Source: Nocardioides exalbidus
GTDB taxonomy: Bacteria; Actinomycetota; Actinomycetes; Propionibacteriales; Nocardioidaceae
Direction: 5' to 3'
Assembly: GCF_900105585.1 (NCBI RefSeq)
Contig: NZ_FNRT01000002.1
Span: 3,348,001-3,412,000 of the forward strand
DNA: 64,000 nucleotides
The notes beneath the pieces were generated by a model. It worked only from the letters and a program-made list of their open reading frames with translations. It ran no database searches and was not told the DNA's origin. Made by a program: the position numbers and the translations under genes. Each line of letters starts with the position of its first letter. The first letter of the stretch is position 1. Positions 10,722-19,079 of the stretch are shown here, piece by piece.

Positions 10722-11197
10722 TGTAGGAGCCCTTCTGGCGGGTTGACCCCGCCGACTTCGAAGGGCAAAGGATTAGCTCATCCCTTGCTCTTCGCCGCCC
10801 GATCTGAGCGTGCTGGTGGAATGTCCGGACCCTGAACTTGTCGGCAAGTAGCACTCCGACTGGCCCCGGCGCGGAGGCCTAGCCGTGCTAGCCCTGTCTG
10901 CGCTTGCTTCAACAGTCCTCGAAACTTGCACGGCTGGAATGGGGCGTTTGCGGGAGTGAGCCATCCCCCAAACGCCCCAGATTGCGCGGCGGTAGAGCGG
11001 GGTGCTTGGCTTGACTCCGTGAAGCCAGGTCCTCACGAGGTCTGACTAGCTGCTGCAGGGCCTACCGTCACTGCCACGACGAGCCGAGCATCCGCCACCT
11101 CGGTTGTCGGGCACCGCCCGGAGCAGCGCACCCTCGGCACGCGCTCTTAGGGCACGCGATGTCCCCGAGGGCAGGAATGAACCGCCCCGGCGGTTCC
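10722..11197. other. Gene-poor stretch upstream of the recombinase operon
   Basis: No reading frame in this stretch has plausible composition or a start with support. It contains the imperfect palindrome listed separately and runs into the transposase remnant. It probably carries the promoter and possibly a recombination site for the recombinases. Confidence 0.5.
10940..10979. repeat. 40-bp imperfect palindrome
   Basis: TGGGGCGTTTG (10940-10950) pairs perfectly with CAAACGCCCCA (10969-10979). Inside, after one mismatch, GGGA pairs with TCCC around an 8-nt loop. It lies about 220 bp upstream of the recombinase operon and could be an operator, terminator or recombination site. The 18-bp spacing between the 11-bp arms is longer than the 6-8 bp usual for tyrosine-recombinase cores. 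Confidence 0.55.
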
Positions 11198-11545
11198 GAC
11201 CTCATAGAGCCCGATCACGGACTCGGCCAGGCGTTGCCGTGCGATTAGCCGACGCCACCGAGCCGGGCGGCCGCGAGGTGCTCGGAGTAGGCCACGCAGA
11301 GCTACCTGGAATCGGTGGTCGTGGTGCGCATCGAGGAGCGCCAGTTCACAGCCATCGCGACCTCGGGTCCAGATGGCCTGCTCGACGCCGTTGACGGTGA
11401 ACTGATTGCTCATGGTGGTCTCGACCGCCCAGCCCAGGGTCCGCCGCGCGCATGGCGTCGTCACGAACGCGGTAGCACCAGCCCGACCCTGTCGAAACAT
11501 ACGTGAAGTCCGCTGTCCAGAGCCGGTCGGGTACACGCGGACATG
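11198..11545 (-). pseudogene. IS3-family transposase OrfB remnant, frameshifted
   Basis: The minus strand shows pieces of an IS3-type DDE transposase in two frames. One frame holds DRLWTADFTYV (the first catalytic Asp region) and GSGWCY (about 11480-11535). The adjoining frame holds TLGWAVETTM, EQAIWTRGRDG and, after a damaged stretch, LAESVIGLYE (about 11200-11460), which normally follows the last catalytic Glu region. The HHSDRGSQY block is corrupted and sequence after GLYE does not match. It is a dead fragment of less than half of OrfB, with no inverted repeats identified. Confidence 0.75.
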
Positions 11546-11622
11546 GACCAGGGTGGTGGCCGCCGCTGGCGGTGCCTCACGAGGTGTCAGCGCGGCGCGC
11601 GCGGACTGTCGTACCCCACGGA

Positions 11623-11628
11623 TAACGT
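11623..11628 (+). promoter_or_regulatory. -10 box of the methyltransferase gene (leaderless)
   Basis: TAACGT matches TANNNT and is followed by exactly 7 nt before GTG 11636, so the predicted transcript begins at or next to the start codon. The -35 region is weak (only a GAC core). No ribosome-binding site at proper spacing exists for this GTG. Confidence 0.55.
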
Positions 11629-11635
11629 TTGTGAG

Positions 11636-12586
11636 GTGATCGACCTCCTCGAACTTGCCCCTTCCGTCGGCGCGGACGGAATCCTCACCGTGCTCCCGGC
11701 CAAGCTCGACTGCCTCGTTGACGTGCCTCACCCGTTCCCCTACCAAGGGAGCAAGCGCGCCCTCGCTCACGCGATCCTCCGGTACCTGCCGGACGACACC
11801 GCGACCTTGGTCGAGCCCTTCGCAGGATCTGCGGCCATCAGCATCGCTGCTCGCTACGCCAACGTTGCCGATCGAGCCGTCATCAACGACGTCAACGCGC
11901 CGCTCATGGCGATGTGGCGGGCGATCATCGATCAGCCAGTCGAGCTAGCGGACCAGTACGAAGCGATGTGGCAAGACTCACTGGAAGACCCCAAGGCGTT
12001 CTTCCTCGCCAAGCGCAGCGAGTTCAACGAAACGAACGATCCGGCGCTGCTGCTGTACCTGTTGAACCGGATAGTCAAGGGCGCTGTCCGTTACGGCAAG
12101 ACCGGGCTGTTCAACCAGTCGGCCGACAACAGGCGCCTAGGCGCCAAGCCCGCCACAGTTCGCGAGCGCCTCGTCCGAACGTCGAAGGTGATGCAGGGAA
12201 CCGACGTCCACTCAGGTTCCTATGCGCCGCTCTTGATCGACGCCGGAGCTTCCGATGTCGTCTACATGGACCCACCGTACCAGGGCGTGACTAATGTCCG
12301 GGACCACCGATACATGTCCGGACTGGCTCGCGAGGATTTTGAGCAGGCGCTACACAAGGCCAACGACAACAACGTCTCCTACGTGATCTCGTACGACGTC
12401 GTCCGCGAGGACAACAAGTACGGCGAGCCGATCGATAGCGAGCTTGGGCTGACACATCTTCATGTCATCGCTGGCCGGTCGGCGCAATCCACGCTCTCGG
12501 GCGGCAGCGACGTAACCGTGGAGTCGCTGTACCTCTCACCCGCGCTGGTCGACCGGCTGGGCGGGATAGATCACCTGATCGCCTGA
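11636..12586 (+). CDS. D12-class adenine-N6 DNA methyltransferase
   Basis: This 316-residue Dam-like enzyme transfers methyl from S-adenosylmethionine to adenine. It shows motif X PFPYQGSKR (33-41), motif I LVEPFAGSAA (58-67), INDVN (83-87), and the catalytic motif IV VVYMDPPYQG with DPPY at 212-215. The frame is open further upstream but that part overlaps the transposase remnant; GTG 11636 is preferred because a TAACGT -10 box lies 7 nt before it. A gene for an HNH nuclease follows 32 bp later, so the pair reads as a restriction-modification system in which this protein protects the host. The target sequence cannot be read from the protein. Confidence 0.88.
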   Translation: MIDLLELAPSVGADGILTVLPAKLDCLVDVPHPFPYQGSKRALAHAILRYLPDDTATLVEPFAGSAAISIAARYANVADRAVINDVNAPLMAMWRAIIDQPVELADQYEAMWQDSLEDPKAFFLAKRSEFNETNDPALLLYLLNRIVKGAVRYGKTGLFNQSADNRRLGAKPATVRERLVRTSKVMQGTDVHSGSYAPLLIDAGASDVVYMDPPYQGVTNVRDHRYMSGLAREDFEQALHKANDNNVSYVISYDVVREDNKYGEPIDSELGLTHLHVIAGRSAQSTLSGGSDVTVESLYLSPALVDRLGGIDHLIA

Positions 12587-12611
12587 CAGGCCGAAGGCAC
12601 CTCTCTACTGT
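12583..12611 (+). promoter_or_regulatory. Near-consensus promoter of the HNH gene
   Basis: CTGACA (12583-12588), a 17-bp spacer and TACTGT (12606-12611) are followed by 7 nt and GTG 12619. The -35 element overlaps the stop codon of the methyltransferase. This predicts a separate leaderless transcript for the nuclease rather than strict co-transcription. Confidence 0.65.
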
Positions 12612-12618
12612 GGGGCGC

Positions 12619-13329
12619 GTGTCTTACGCGTCGACCTACAGTGCCGAGTTCATCGACTGGGCCCGCTCGCAGCCCATGTCCGCCCGCGCCCGCAAGGCAC
12701 TGGAGTTCATGTTGGAGCACGGGAGTGTCACGACGGGCGACCTGAAGGCTGCCGGGTACGACCACCCACCGCGCGCGGTCCGCGACGTCAAAGACGCGGG
12801 GCTGATGGTTGAGAGCAAGCTCGTCAACGTCGGCGGTACGCGCATGAGTAGGTACACGCTCCTGGACACGATGAGCGAAGGCTTTGTGCAGCGTAGGCCG
12901 ATTTCGAACGCGTTTCGTAACGCGCTGTTCGACCAACATGACCACCGCTGCGCGGTCTGTGGCGAGAAGTTCATCACGCGGATGCTCCAAGCGGACCACC
13001 GAGTGCCGTTCGCCATCGGTGGAGATCCAGCACCCGAGCTCCAGCACTACATGCCGTTGTGCGGCTCCGACAATCGGGCCAAGTCGATGTCCTGCGAGAA
13101 TTGTCCCAACTGGTCAGTGCGGGACGTCGATACCTGCAAGACCTGTTACTGGCACGACCCCGCGCACTACTCGCACGTGGCCACCGTTGACGAACGCCGC
13201 CTGGCGATCACGGCACGCGGAATGGACGTCGCTAACTTCGATCAACTGGCGGAAGAGGCTGCTCAACAGGGACTGACGTTCGGCGAATACCTACTTGAGG
13301 TCATCGACGGGCTGACGCAGCCGAGGTAG
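12619..13329 (+). CDS. HNH endonuclease, probable restriction partner
   Basis: This 236-residue protein has an N-terminal winged-helix-like segment (about 20-85) and a C-terminal HNH nuclease with zinc-binding cysteines: C111/C114 (CAVC), D126-H127 (ADHRVPF), C148, N152, then C159/C162 and C173/C176. It likely cuts DNA that lacks the methylation made by the neighbouring D12 methyltransferase. GTG 12610 is also in frame, but GTG 12619 sits 7 nt after a TACTGT -10 box and is preferred. The separate promoter would allow delayed nuclease expression after entry into a new host (inference). An alternative reading as a homing nuclease is less likely given the adjacent methyltransferase. Confidence 0.82.
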   Translation: MSYASTYSAEFIDWARSQPMSARARKALEFMLEHGSVTTGDLKAAGYDHPPRAVRDVKDAGLMVESKLVNVGGTRMSRYTLLDTMSEGFVQRRPISNAFRNALFDQHDHRCAVCGEKFITRMLQADHRVPFAIGGDPAPELQHYMPLCGSDNRAKSMSCENCPNWSVRDVDTCKTCYWHDPAHYSHVATVDERRLAITARGMDVANFDQLAEEAAQQGLTFGEYLLEVIDGLTQPR

Positions 13330-13493
13330 AAGGGGCTGCTGCACGATCGGGTAACAGGTTGAGAAGGCACCTATCCGTGCAGAAGTCCCGTTCGAGGTCG
13401 AAGACGGGGACGGAGAGTGCGGCGCCCATGAGCCGACGCCAGCCGTTATCACCGACGCCACCGGGAGGCCGGTAAGAGTCCGCTGTCGGTGGC

Positions 13494-14174
13494 GTGCGGT
13501 ACCAGTGTTACGTGCCAGCCACCCAGCCACCGTCCTCGCAGCGCGGAAGCGTCGCACTGGTGGTTGACGTCGACGGTGTCGTATCGGCTGTGCATCCGGT
13601 CTCGGAGGTGTGGGGTGATGAGGTCACGGCTGGACATCTGTTCGGGCCGGTGCGGGTCTCTCCGACGTTATGCCGACGATTGGACGCGCTCGGGGCGCTG
13701 CCGGGAGTGGTGCCGATGTGGTTGACGAGCTGGCCCGCATCCAGCCGTTCCCGGATGAACCCGTTTCCTGGCCGGGAATGGGCTGCGCTCGTTGAGGCGG
13801 AGGACTTCGCAGACCAAGGGCTTGATGAGGACCGGATTGGCTGGTGGAAGTGGGACGCTCTGCGTGCGTGGCTTCAAGCCCACCGGGAGGTCCGGTCACT
13901 GGTGTGGTGTGACGACCACTTGGGACAACTGCTTTGGGACGACACGGCGGAGGGTGCCGTGGATCCGGGTGGGGGTCCGCGGAGACGGCCCCTAATGGCA
14001 GCGTTGGAGCCAGATGATGCGCCGTTCCTAACGACGGCAGCGGCGCTCATCGCTCCGCGGCTGACACAGCTGGGAGTGGCCGCGACGCTGCTGGCGCCGG
14101 AACCCGGCGTCGGTTTGCGCCCGGCCGACCTCGACCGGATGCAGGCGGCACTGGGGCAGCGCCGCCAGACCTGA
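13494..14174 (+). CDS. HAD-like hydrolase domain protein
   Basis: This 226-residue soluble protein has haloacid-dehalogenase motifs: DVDGVV with D25 and D27, a motif II Thr/Ser in MWLTSW (T78/S79), a candidate motif III Lys in WWKWDAL (K119), and acidic motif IV CDDH (D140/D141). It is probably a small-molecule or nucleotide phosphatase. Proteins of this type are common near mobile genes in actinobacteria, but the substrate is unknown. The start is uncertain: GTG 13494 or GTG 13512 are both possible and neither has a strong ribosome-binding site. It lies 164 bp after the HNH gene and may be cargo of the same island. Confidence 0.7.
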   Translation: MRYQCYVPATQPPSSQRGSVALVVDVDGVVSAVHPVSEVWGDEVTAGHLFGPVRVSPTLCRRLDALGALPGVVPMWLTSWPASSRSRMNPFPGREWAALVEAEDFADQGLDEDRIGWWKWDALRAWLQAHREVRSLVWCDDHLGQLLWDDTAEGAVDPGGGPRRRPLMAALEPDDAPFLTTAAALIAPRLTQLGVAATLLAPEPGVGLRPADLDRMQAALGQRRQT

Positions 14175-14710
14175 GTTCCGTTTCGTTTCAGTCAAGCGGT
14201 TGTTTGCTCGTGGACGGGGCCAGCCGAGTGGATGCGAACCGCGCGCGATCGTGGCGATGGGAAGTCCTTCAACGACCTGCTCGACAGACTTGCCGAAGCC
14301 GCGTGCCGGCCGGCGAGCCCCCTTAGCCGGGGCCGTGACTCGGGCTGAGCCGGCCCTACGACGAAGCGGGACCCGGTGCGACGTCTCCGATCTGCAACTG
14401 CGTACGCCTCGGCGATGTCTACGCGGGGATGGGCCCACCGGGCGCTAGCAGTCACGGGCGCTGGACGTGCAGGTGGGCCGGGAAGTGGCCAGACCTTTAT
14501 GCCGGCGTTGGCCGGCTGGGCGACGTCAGCGGGAGAACCGACGTCGACCCGCCACCCTCAGCTCCGCCCGCACCCTGTGCGCGCACGCCCCATCCGTGTT
14601 GCGTTCGACCGGGTGGTTGGAGGGCTGAAGAACCGGAAGTCGCTCGTCCAGCGTGTCCGTGCGGTTGCGGTGTGTGCCGTGCGGTGGCCCGTGATGCGCC
14701 GCGCGCGGCC
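14175..14710. other. Gene-poor stretch between HAD gene and excisionase-like gene
   Basis: I see no gene I can support in this 536-bp stretch. Several short frames are open on both strands because of high GC, but none shows a recognisable domain or consistent actinobacterial codon use. It may hold decayed mobile-element sequence. Confidence 0.5.
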
Positions 14711-15163
14711 TCAGCGTCCCCTGCGTGGCCGGTACGTCGGGCCGGAGGTCGTCCGTCGGGCCGTCGTGGACGCAGTGGACGCGGTGGACGCGGTGGACGC
14801 GGTGGACGCGGTGGACGCGGTGGACGTGGTGGACGCGGGACCGGGCGACGCCCTTCTGGCCGATGGCGTCCGCGTGGGTGCCTGTGCTGCCGTGGCAACC
14901 TCGCGAGCGCGACGCTCCATGGCCGCCGTGGCGGGAATCCCGTCGAGATCGCGGAACCACGCGAGCACCTCGTCACGGCAGTACAGGTTCGTGTCGAAGC
15001 CCTGCTTGGGGCGCGGGAAGCCAGGGCGGTAGGTGTGCCGGCGGGCGCGGTCCTCGGTGATGTTGAAGGCCTTAGCGACGTGCTTGACGGTCCAGATGGG
15101 GTCGGAGAGGTGCAGGTTCGGGCGTCGCGTGGGGGTGCCCGTGAGCTTCAGTTTCGTGGTCAT
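14711..15163 (-). CDS. Excisionase-like winged-helix protein with repeat tail
   Basis: This 150-residue protein has an N-terminal DNA-binding segment (about 18-70): IWTVKHVAKAFNITEDRARR followed by a conserved-looking YRPGFPRP and a recognition-wing region ending EVLAWFRDL. This is the layout of MerR/AlpA-type excisionases (Xis). It lies just downstream of a phage-type integrase on the same strand, which fits a directionality factor. The C-terminal half is low complexity: repeated Ser-Thr-Ala encoded by a 9-bp tandem repeat. ATG 15163 is chosen over an upstream TTG; the ribosome-binding site is weak. The repeat tail is probably dispensable and length-variable. Confidence 0.65.
   Translation of the reverse strand: MTTKLKLTGTPTRRPNLHLSDPIWTVKHVAKAFNITEDRARRHTYRPGFPRPKQGFDTNLYCRDEVLAWFRDLDGIPATAAMERRAREVATAAQAPTRTPSARRASPGPASTTSTASTASTASTASTASTASTTARRTTSGPTYRPRRGR
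14766..14837. repeat. Eight tandem copies of a 9-bp unit
   Basis: The unit gtggacgcg is repeated eight times without gaps; the first copy ends in gca and the seventh in gtg, the rest are identical. On the minus strand it encodes a Ser-Thr-Ala repeat in the tail of the excisionase-like protein. Such an array is prone to copy-number change without frameshift. Confidence 0.9.
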
Positions 15164-15273
15164 GTTGCTACTGGTCCCGCTCAAGCGGATCCTCGGCAAT
15201 CAGCGCACGTGGTCAGCGCCTGTGTGCCGCCTCACACCCGATCGGCGTCGCGACGCCTGCCTCTGAGGACATG

Positions 15274-15312
15274 CGAAGTCCCCGTCCAGGCAGGGCCTGG
15301 ACGGGGACTTCG
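15274..15312 (-). terminator. Strong hairpin between integrase and excisionase-like gene
   Basis: CGAAGTCCCCGTCCAGG (15274-15290) and its exact complement (15296-15312) form a perfect 17-bp stem with a 5-nt loop, 26 bp after the integrase stop. There is no T-tract. It likely terminates integrase transcription and separates it from the gene downstream. Confidence 0.8.
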
Positions 15313-15337
15313 GTCCGGAGGTAGCTCGTCCGGCGAG

Positions 15338-16785
15338 TCAGTCGAAGGCGGCGAGGCCACCGTTCATGTTGTCGTCGCCGCTGCGGTAGTAGCGGGTCTG
15401 GACGGTGTTGATGTTCTCCCAGCCGCCGATGGCCATGAGCTTGCCCTCAGTCATGTTGTGGATGTCCACGCACACGCGGGCGAACCTGTGGCGGAGACTG
15501 TGCCACGTGAAAACGGCGTGGCGCTCGGTGCGGGTACGGAGGACGTAGGCGCCGCGCTCCTCATCCCAGACGTGCTCGGTGATGTCCCAAGTCTCGACCG
15601 GCAGGCCGGCGTCGATCATGGCGGGCAGCAGGTGGTCGCCGTAGAACGAGGTGTGCCACAGCAGCCCGCCGCGCTCGGCGGGGAACAGGAGGCCCTCGGG
15701 GTTGGTGCCGGCGGCCTTCTCGGCGCGGGCGGCCGCGACGCGCTCGCGGAGTGCGTCGCGGAGCGGGTATCCGGTGATGGAGCGCTTGGCGACGGGGACG
15801 ACCCGGGTCTTGTTGCCCTTGGGGCGGTCACGTCGGTTGCCCTTGCGGTTCTTGCCGGCCTTGCCCGTGGGGGCGATCTGCCAGTCGACGTGGATGTGGG
15901 GGCGGGGGTAGCGCTGGCATCCGTCGAGGTGCACGTCGCTGACCTTGAGCTGGAACTGCTCGCCCCAGCGGGGACCGCTGTTGGCGGCGAGCTCGCAGGC
16001 GAGGGCCCCCAGAGCGGGAAGCGCATCTGGAGCTGGTCGCGGAGGTTCTCGATCTGCTCGGCGTTGGGGCAGTCCTCGTCGTCGATGTACTCCTCGTCCG
16101 AGCCGTTGGTGCGGGCTCGCCCGGGGGTGGGAGCGTCGTCGTCGCCGTCTACGCGGGTGCGGGTGCTCGGTCGGATCGGCTCGGGGACGGCGCCGCCGCG
16201 GGGGAGGAGCTCGGCCTGCTCGGCGGTGAAGTACTGGTGCTGGTAGCCCCAGCGGAGCATCGCGCGCACGGCGCTCGTCGTGGCGGTGACCCCGTTGTGG
16301 GTGCCGGCCTGCTGGCGCATGGTGTCGCACACCTTGCGGTCGACGTCCATGGCGCGGGTGTACTCCTGCCCGTGGAGTGCGCGGGTGAGGTCGGTGCGGA
16401 GGCCGTCGAGGTGCGTCTGCTTGTAGGGCAGCTTCTTCTTGTACGGGCTGTGGCCGTCGGCGAGGAAGGCGTCGACGACGTGCTGGAGGGTGTGGGTGGC
16501 CTTCGGGCCGGCCGCCTGGGCGAGGCGGTCGTTGATCTCGTGGGCCTTCGCCACCGCGTAGTCGTAGTCGCGGCCGCCGGTGGTGTCGCCGGGGGTGCCG
16601 TCCGGCTCTGTCCACTTGAGCCGGTAGTAGCCCTTGGTGTTGGGGCCGCTGACGGTGACGCCGCCGACGTAGGTCGGCTCGCTGGCGGGGGTGGACTCGG
16701 AGGTCAACTCGGACTGGGACTCGGACTGGGACTGCAGGGACTGGGTGTGTGCCGGGCGCTCGGGCCGGGCCCGTGAACTGGTCAT
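15338..16785 (-). pseudogene. Phage-type tyrosine integrase, frameshifted
   Basis: The coding sequence begins at ATG 16785 and reads about 255 residues of an integrase N-terminus, including an arm-binding domain (YYRLKW) and a SAM-like core-binding domain. After PLWG it continues in a different frame with ACELAANSGPRWGEQF (catalytic Arg), then HSLRHRF (HxxR) and GGWENINTVQTRYY (Tyr). The two halves join at a C5 run (16006-16010 on the plus strand, G5 in the message), needing a -1 shift. No stop separates the catalytic boxes once the shift is made. It is either a recent inactivating indel, a sequencing error in a homopolymer, or a slippage site. Its position beside glnA suggests it inserted the adjoining element. 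Confidence 0.8.
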
Positions 16786-17046
16786 GGCGCGGAACGTCCG
16801 CGCCGAGAGGGGCTGTGCAATCGACGCACGTTGCCGGATGTGCGGCCTCGTGGCGCACGGTCCGGAGGGGCCGAGGTGGGCCGCTGTGACGGCGACCGGG
16901 CGGGGCGGTCACGGCAGGCCACCCAGGATCGCCCGGGTCCCGCCGAGGGCGGGGGATGAGCGCCGGAGACGGCGCAGCCCCCGGCCGCCGTCACCCCGGG
17001 GAGAACGCGGGGAAACGGGGACCGGGGGCTGGAGAACCCGCAGGTC

Positions 17047-17066
17047 AGACGCCTACAAAGGCGTCT
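17047..17066 (-). terminator. glnA terminator hairpin
   Basis: AGACGCC (17047-17053), a 6-nt loop and GGCGTCT (17060-17066) form a 7-bp stem starting 2 bp beyond the glnA stop codon. It probably ends the glnA transcript and marks the border with the accessory region. Confidence 0.65.
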
Positions 17067-17068
17067 TC

Positions 17069-18490
17069 TCAGATGTCGTAGTAGAGCTCGAACTCGTGCG
17101 GGTGCGGCCGCAGCTGGACCGGAGCGATCTCCTGGGTCCGCTTGAAGTCGACCCAGGTCTCGATCAGGTCGTCCGTGAACACACCACCGCGGGTGAGGTA
17201 GTCGTGGTCGTCCTCGAGGGCGTCGAGGACGGCATCGAGCGACGTCGGCACCTGGGCGATGTCGGCCATCTCGTCCGGCGGCAGCTCGTAGATGTCCTTG
17301 TCGATCGGGTCGGCGGGCTCGGTCTTGTTCTGGACACCGTCGAGGCCGGCCAGCATGAGCGCGGCGAAGGCGAGGTAGGGGTTCGCCGACGGGTCGGGGA
17401 AGCGGGTCTCGACGCGCTTGGCCTTCGGGTTCGCGCCCGTGATCGGGATGCGGACCGACGCGGAGCGGTTGCGCGAGGAGTAGACCAGCGAGATCGGGGC
17501 CTCGAAGCCCGGGACCAGGCGGTGGTAGGAGTTCACCGTGGGGTTGGTGAAGGCCAGCAGCGACGGGGCGTGCTTCAGGATGCCGCCGATGTACCAGCGC
17601 GCGGTGTCGGACAGGCCGGCGTATCCGGTCTCGTCGAAGAACAGCGGCTCGCCGTCCTTCCACAGCGACTGGTGGACGTGCATGCCCGAGCCGTTGTCAC
17701 CGAAGATGGGCTTCGGCATGAAGGTGACCGACTTGCCCTGCTCCCACGCGGTGTTCTTGATGAGGTACTTGAACTTCATCACGTCGTCCGCGGCCTTGAG
17801 CAGCGTGTCGAAGCGGTAGTTGATCTCCGCCTGGCCGGCGGTGCCGACCTCGTGGTGGGCGCGCTCGACGAGCAGGCCGCACGCCTCGAGGTTCTTCACC
17901 ATGTCGGCGCGCAGGTCGCTGTAGTGGTCGTAGGGCTCGACGGGGAAGTAGCCACCCTTGAGACGGGTCTTGTAGCCCTTGTTCTCCTCGCCCTCCTTGC
18001 CGGAGTTCCACCAGCCCTCGACGGAGTCGATGTGGTAGTAGCCCTCGTTGACGCCCGTGCTGTAGCGGACGTTGTCGAAGATGTAGAACTCGGCCTCGGG
18101 GGCGAAGTACGCGGTGTCCGCGATGCCGGTCGAGTCGAGGTACGCCAGCGCCTTGCGTGCGATGTTGCGCGGGTCGCGGCTGTAGGCCTCACCCGTGATC
18201 GGGTCGTGGATGAAGAAGTTGACGTTGAGCGTCTTCGACTTGCGGAAGGGGTCGACGTAGGCCGTCGTCGGGTCGGGGAAGAGCGACATGTCGGACTCGT
18301 TGATGGCCTGGAAGCCGCGGATCGAGGAGCCGTCGAACCCGAGGCCGTCGTCGAAGACGCTCTGGTCGAACGACGACACCGGCACCGTGAAGTGCTGCAT
18401 CACGCCGGGCAGGTCGCAGAAGCGAACGTCGACCATCTCGACGCCCTCGTCCTTGATGAACTTCAAGAGCTCATCGGAGTTGTTGAACAT
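17069..18490 (-). CDS. glnA: Glutamine synthetase type I
   Basis: This 473-residue enzyme makes glutamine from glutamate, ammonia and ATP, the main ammonium-assimilating step. Family features include FDGSSIRGF near residue 65, the ATP-site region [16 protein letters not shown], the Arg-rich active-site segment [11 protein letters not shown], and DIYELPP carrying the tyrosine that GlnE adenylylates in GlnA-I enzymes. ATG 18490 follows AAGGAGG closely; an upstream in-frame extension is noncoding. Length matches the family. Regulation is visible: a perfect tandem GlnR box lies at 18584-18621 and a TAGCGT -10 box at 18568-18573. It is monocistronic with a terminator directly after it. Confidence 0.97.
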   Translation of the reverse strand: MFNNSDELLKFIKDEGVEMVDVRFCDLPGVMQHFTVPVSSFDQSVFDDGLGFDGSSIRGFQAINESDMSLFPDPTTAYVDPFRKSKTLNVNFFIHDPITGEAYSRDPRNIARKALAYLDSTGIADTAYFAPEAEFYIFDNVRYSTGVNEGYYHIDSVEGWWNSGKEGEENKGYKTRLKGGYFPVEPYDHYSDLRADMVKNLEACGLLVERAHHEVGTAGQAEINYRFDTLLKAADDVMKFKYLIKNTAWEQGKSVTFMPKPIFGDNGSGMHVHQSLWKDGEPLFFDETGYAGLSDTARWYIGGILKHAPSLLAFTNPTVNSYHRLVPGFEAPISLVYSSRNRSASVRIPITGANPKAKRVETRFPDPSANPYLAFAALMLAGLDGVQNKTEPADPIDKDIYELPPDEMADIAQVPTSLDAVLDALEDDHDYLTRGGVFTDDLIETWVDFKRTQEIAPVQLRPHPHEFELYYDI

Positions 18491-18583
18491 TCGGTTCCTC
18501 CTTGACGGCGACGGGCGCGCGTCGAGTTGCAGCGTTCGGGAACGGAGCGTCGTTGCACCGTGCCGCCACGCTAGGGGGGAGCA

Positions 18584-18621
18584 GTTTCTAGACCGTATCC
18601 CGTTTGTTTCGGGCGTGTTAC
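18584..18621 (-). promoter_or_regulatory. Tandem GlnR operator upstream of glnA
   Basis: On the minus strand the order is GTAAC-N6-GAAAC-N6-GATAC-N6-GAAAC, matching the two-repeat GlnR consensus (gTnAC-N6-GaAAC, twice) with every spacer exactly 6 nt. It ends 10 bp upstream of a TAGCGT -10 box for glnA, so bound GlnR would sit over the -35 region, as expected for an activator. The RDD gene starts 48 bp away on the other side and may share control. Confidence 0.85.
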
Positions 18622-18669
18622 AAGCGCCCGATGGATGGAGCGTGTCGGCCCCGCACCTAGGCTGGCGGG

Positions 18670-19053
18670 GTGACGAGTGCTGTAACAAGCGACCTCCGGT
18701 CGGCCACGTGGGGACGCCGGATCCTGGCCCTGTGCATCGACTGGGTCGCGTGCCTGGCCGTCGTGGAGGGGCTCGTCGCGACCGGAGTCATCGCCGCCAA
18801 CCCGAATGGCCTCGGCACGCTGGCGCTCTTCGTCGTGGAGTCGGCGCTGTTCACCGCGACGGTGGGCGGCTCGTTCGGCAAGCTCGCCACGCGTCTCCGG
18901 GTGGTGCGCCAGAAGGACCCGTCGAGGCCGGTCTCGCTGCTGGCGGCGGTGGTGCGCAGCGTCCTGGTCGCGCTCGTCGTACCGCCGCTGCTGACGTTCG
19001 ACGAGCGCGGGCTCCACGACCTCGCCGCGGGGACGCGGACCGTGGCGCTCTAG
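18670..19053 (+). CDS. RDD-family membrane protein
   Basis: This 127-residue integral membrane protein has about three hydrophobic segments (about 17-40, 47-66 and 92-110) and the RDD pattern: an Arg in the first helix region ([12 protein letters not shown], with the typical Asp), and a C-terminal [15 protein letters not shown]. The function of RDD proteins is poorly known; some act in transport or ion exchange. GTG 18670 is preceded by a TAGGCT -10 box with 6 nt between, so it is probably leaderless. It is divergent from glnA, and this neighbourhood (RDD, glnA, DUF4191, lipA) is a familiar actinobacterial arrangement. Confidence 0.88.
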   Translation: MTSAVTSDLRSATWGRRILALCIDWVACLAVVEGLVATGVIAANPNGLGTLALFVVESALFTATVGGSFGKLATRLRVVRQKDPSRPVSLLAAVVRSVLVALVVPPLLTFDERGLHDLAAGTRTVAL

Positions 19054-19079
19054 CCCGGGACCGTCAGCTCAGGGCCGGA

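Noticed and set aside
10940-10979. Integron attC site
   Set aside because: Arms are perfect and the R/L box signatures are absent; neighbouring recombinases lack the integron integrase insertion.
14766-14837. CRISPR array
   Set aside because: Units are 9 bp without spacers, and no cas genes are present.
15338-16912. A 524-codon integrase starting at 16912
   Set aside because: The first 300 residues of that frame are Arg/Pro-rich noise; the true N-terminus is in another frame from 16785.
16786-17068. A tRNA gene as integration target
   Set aside because: No cloverleaf or T-loop (GGTTCGANTCC-like) sequence is visible.
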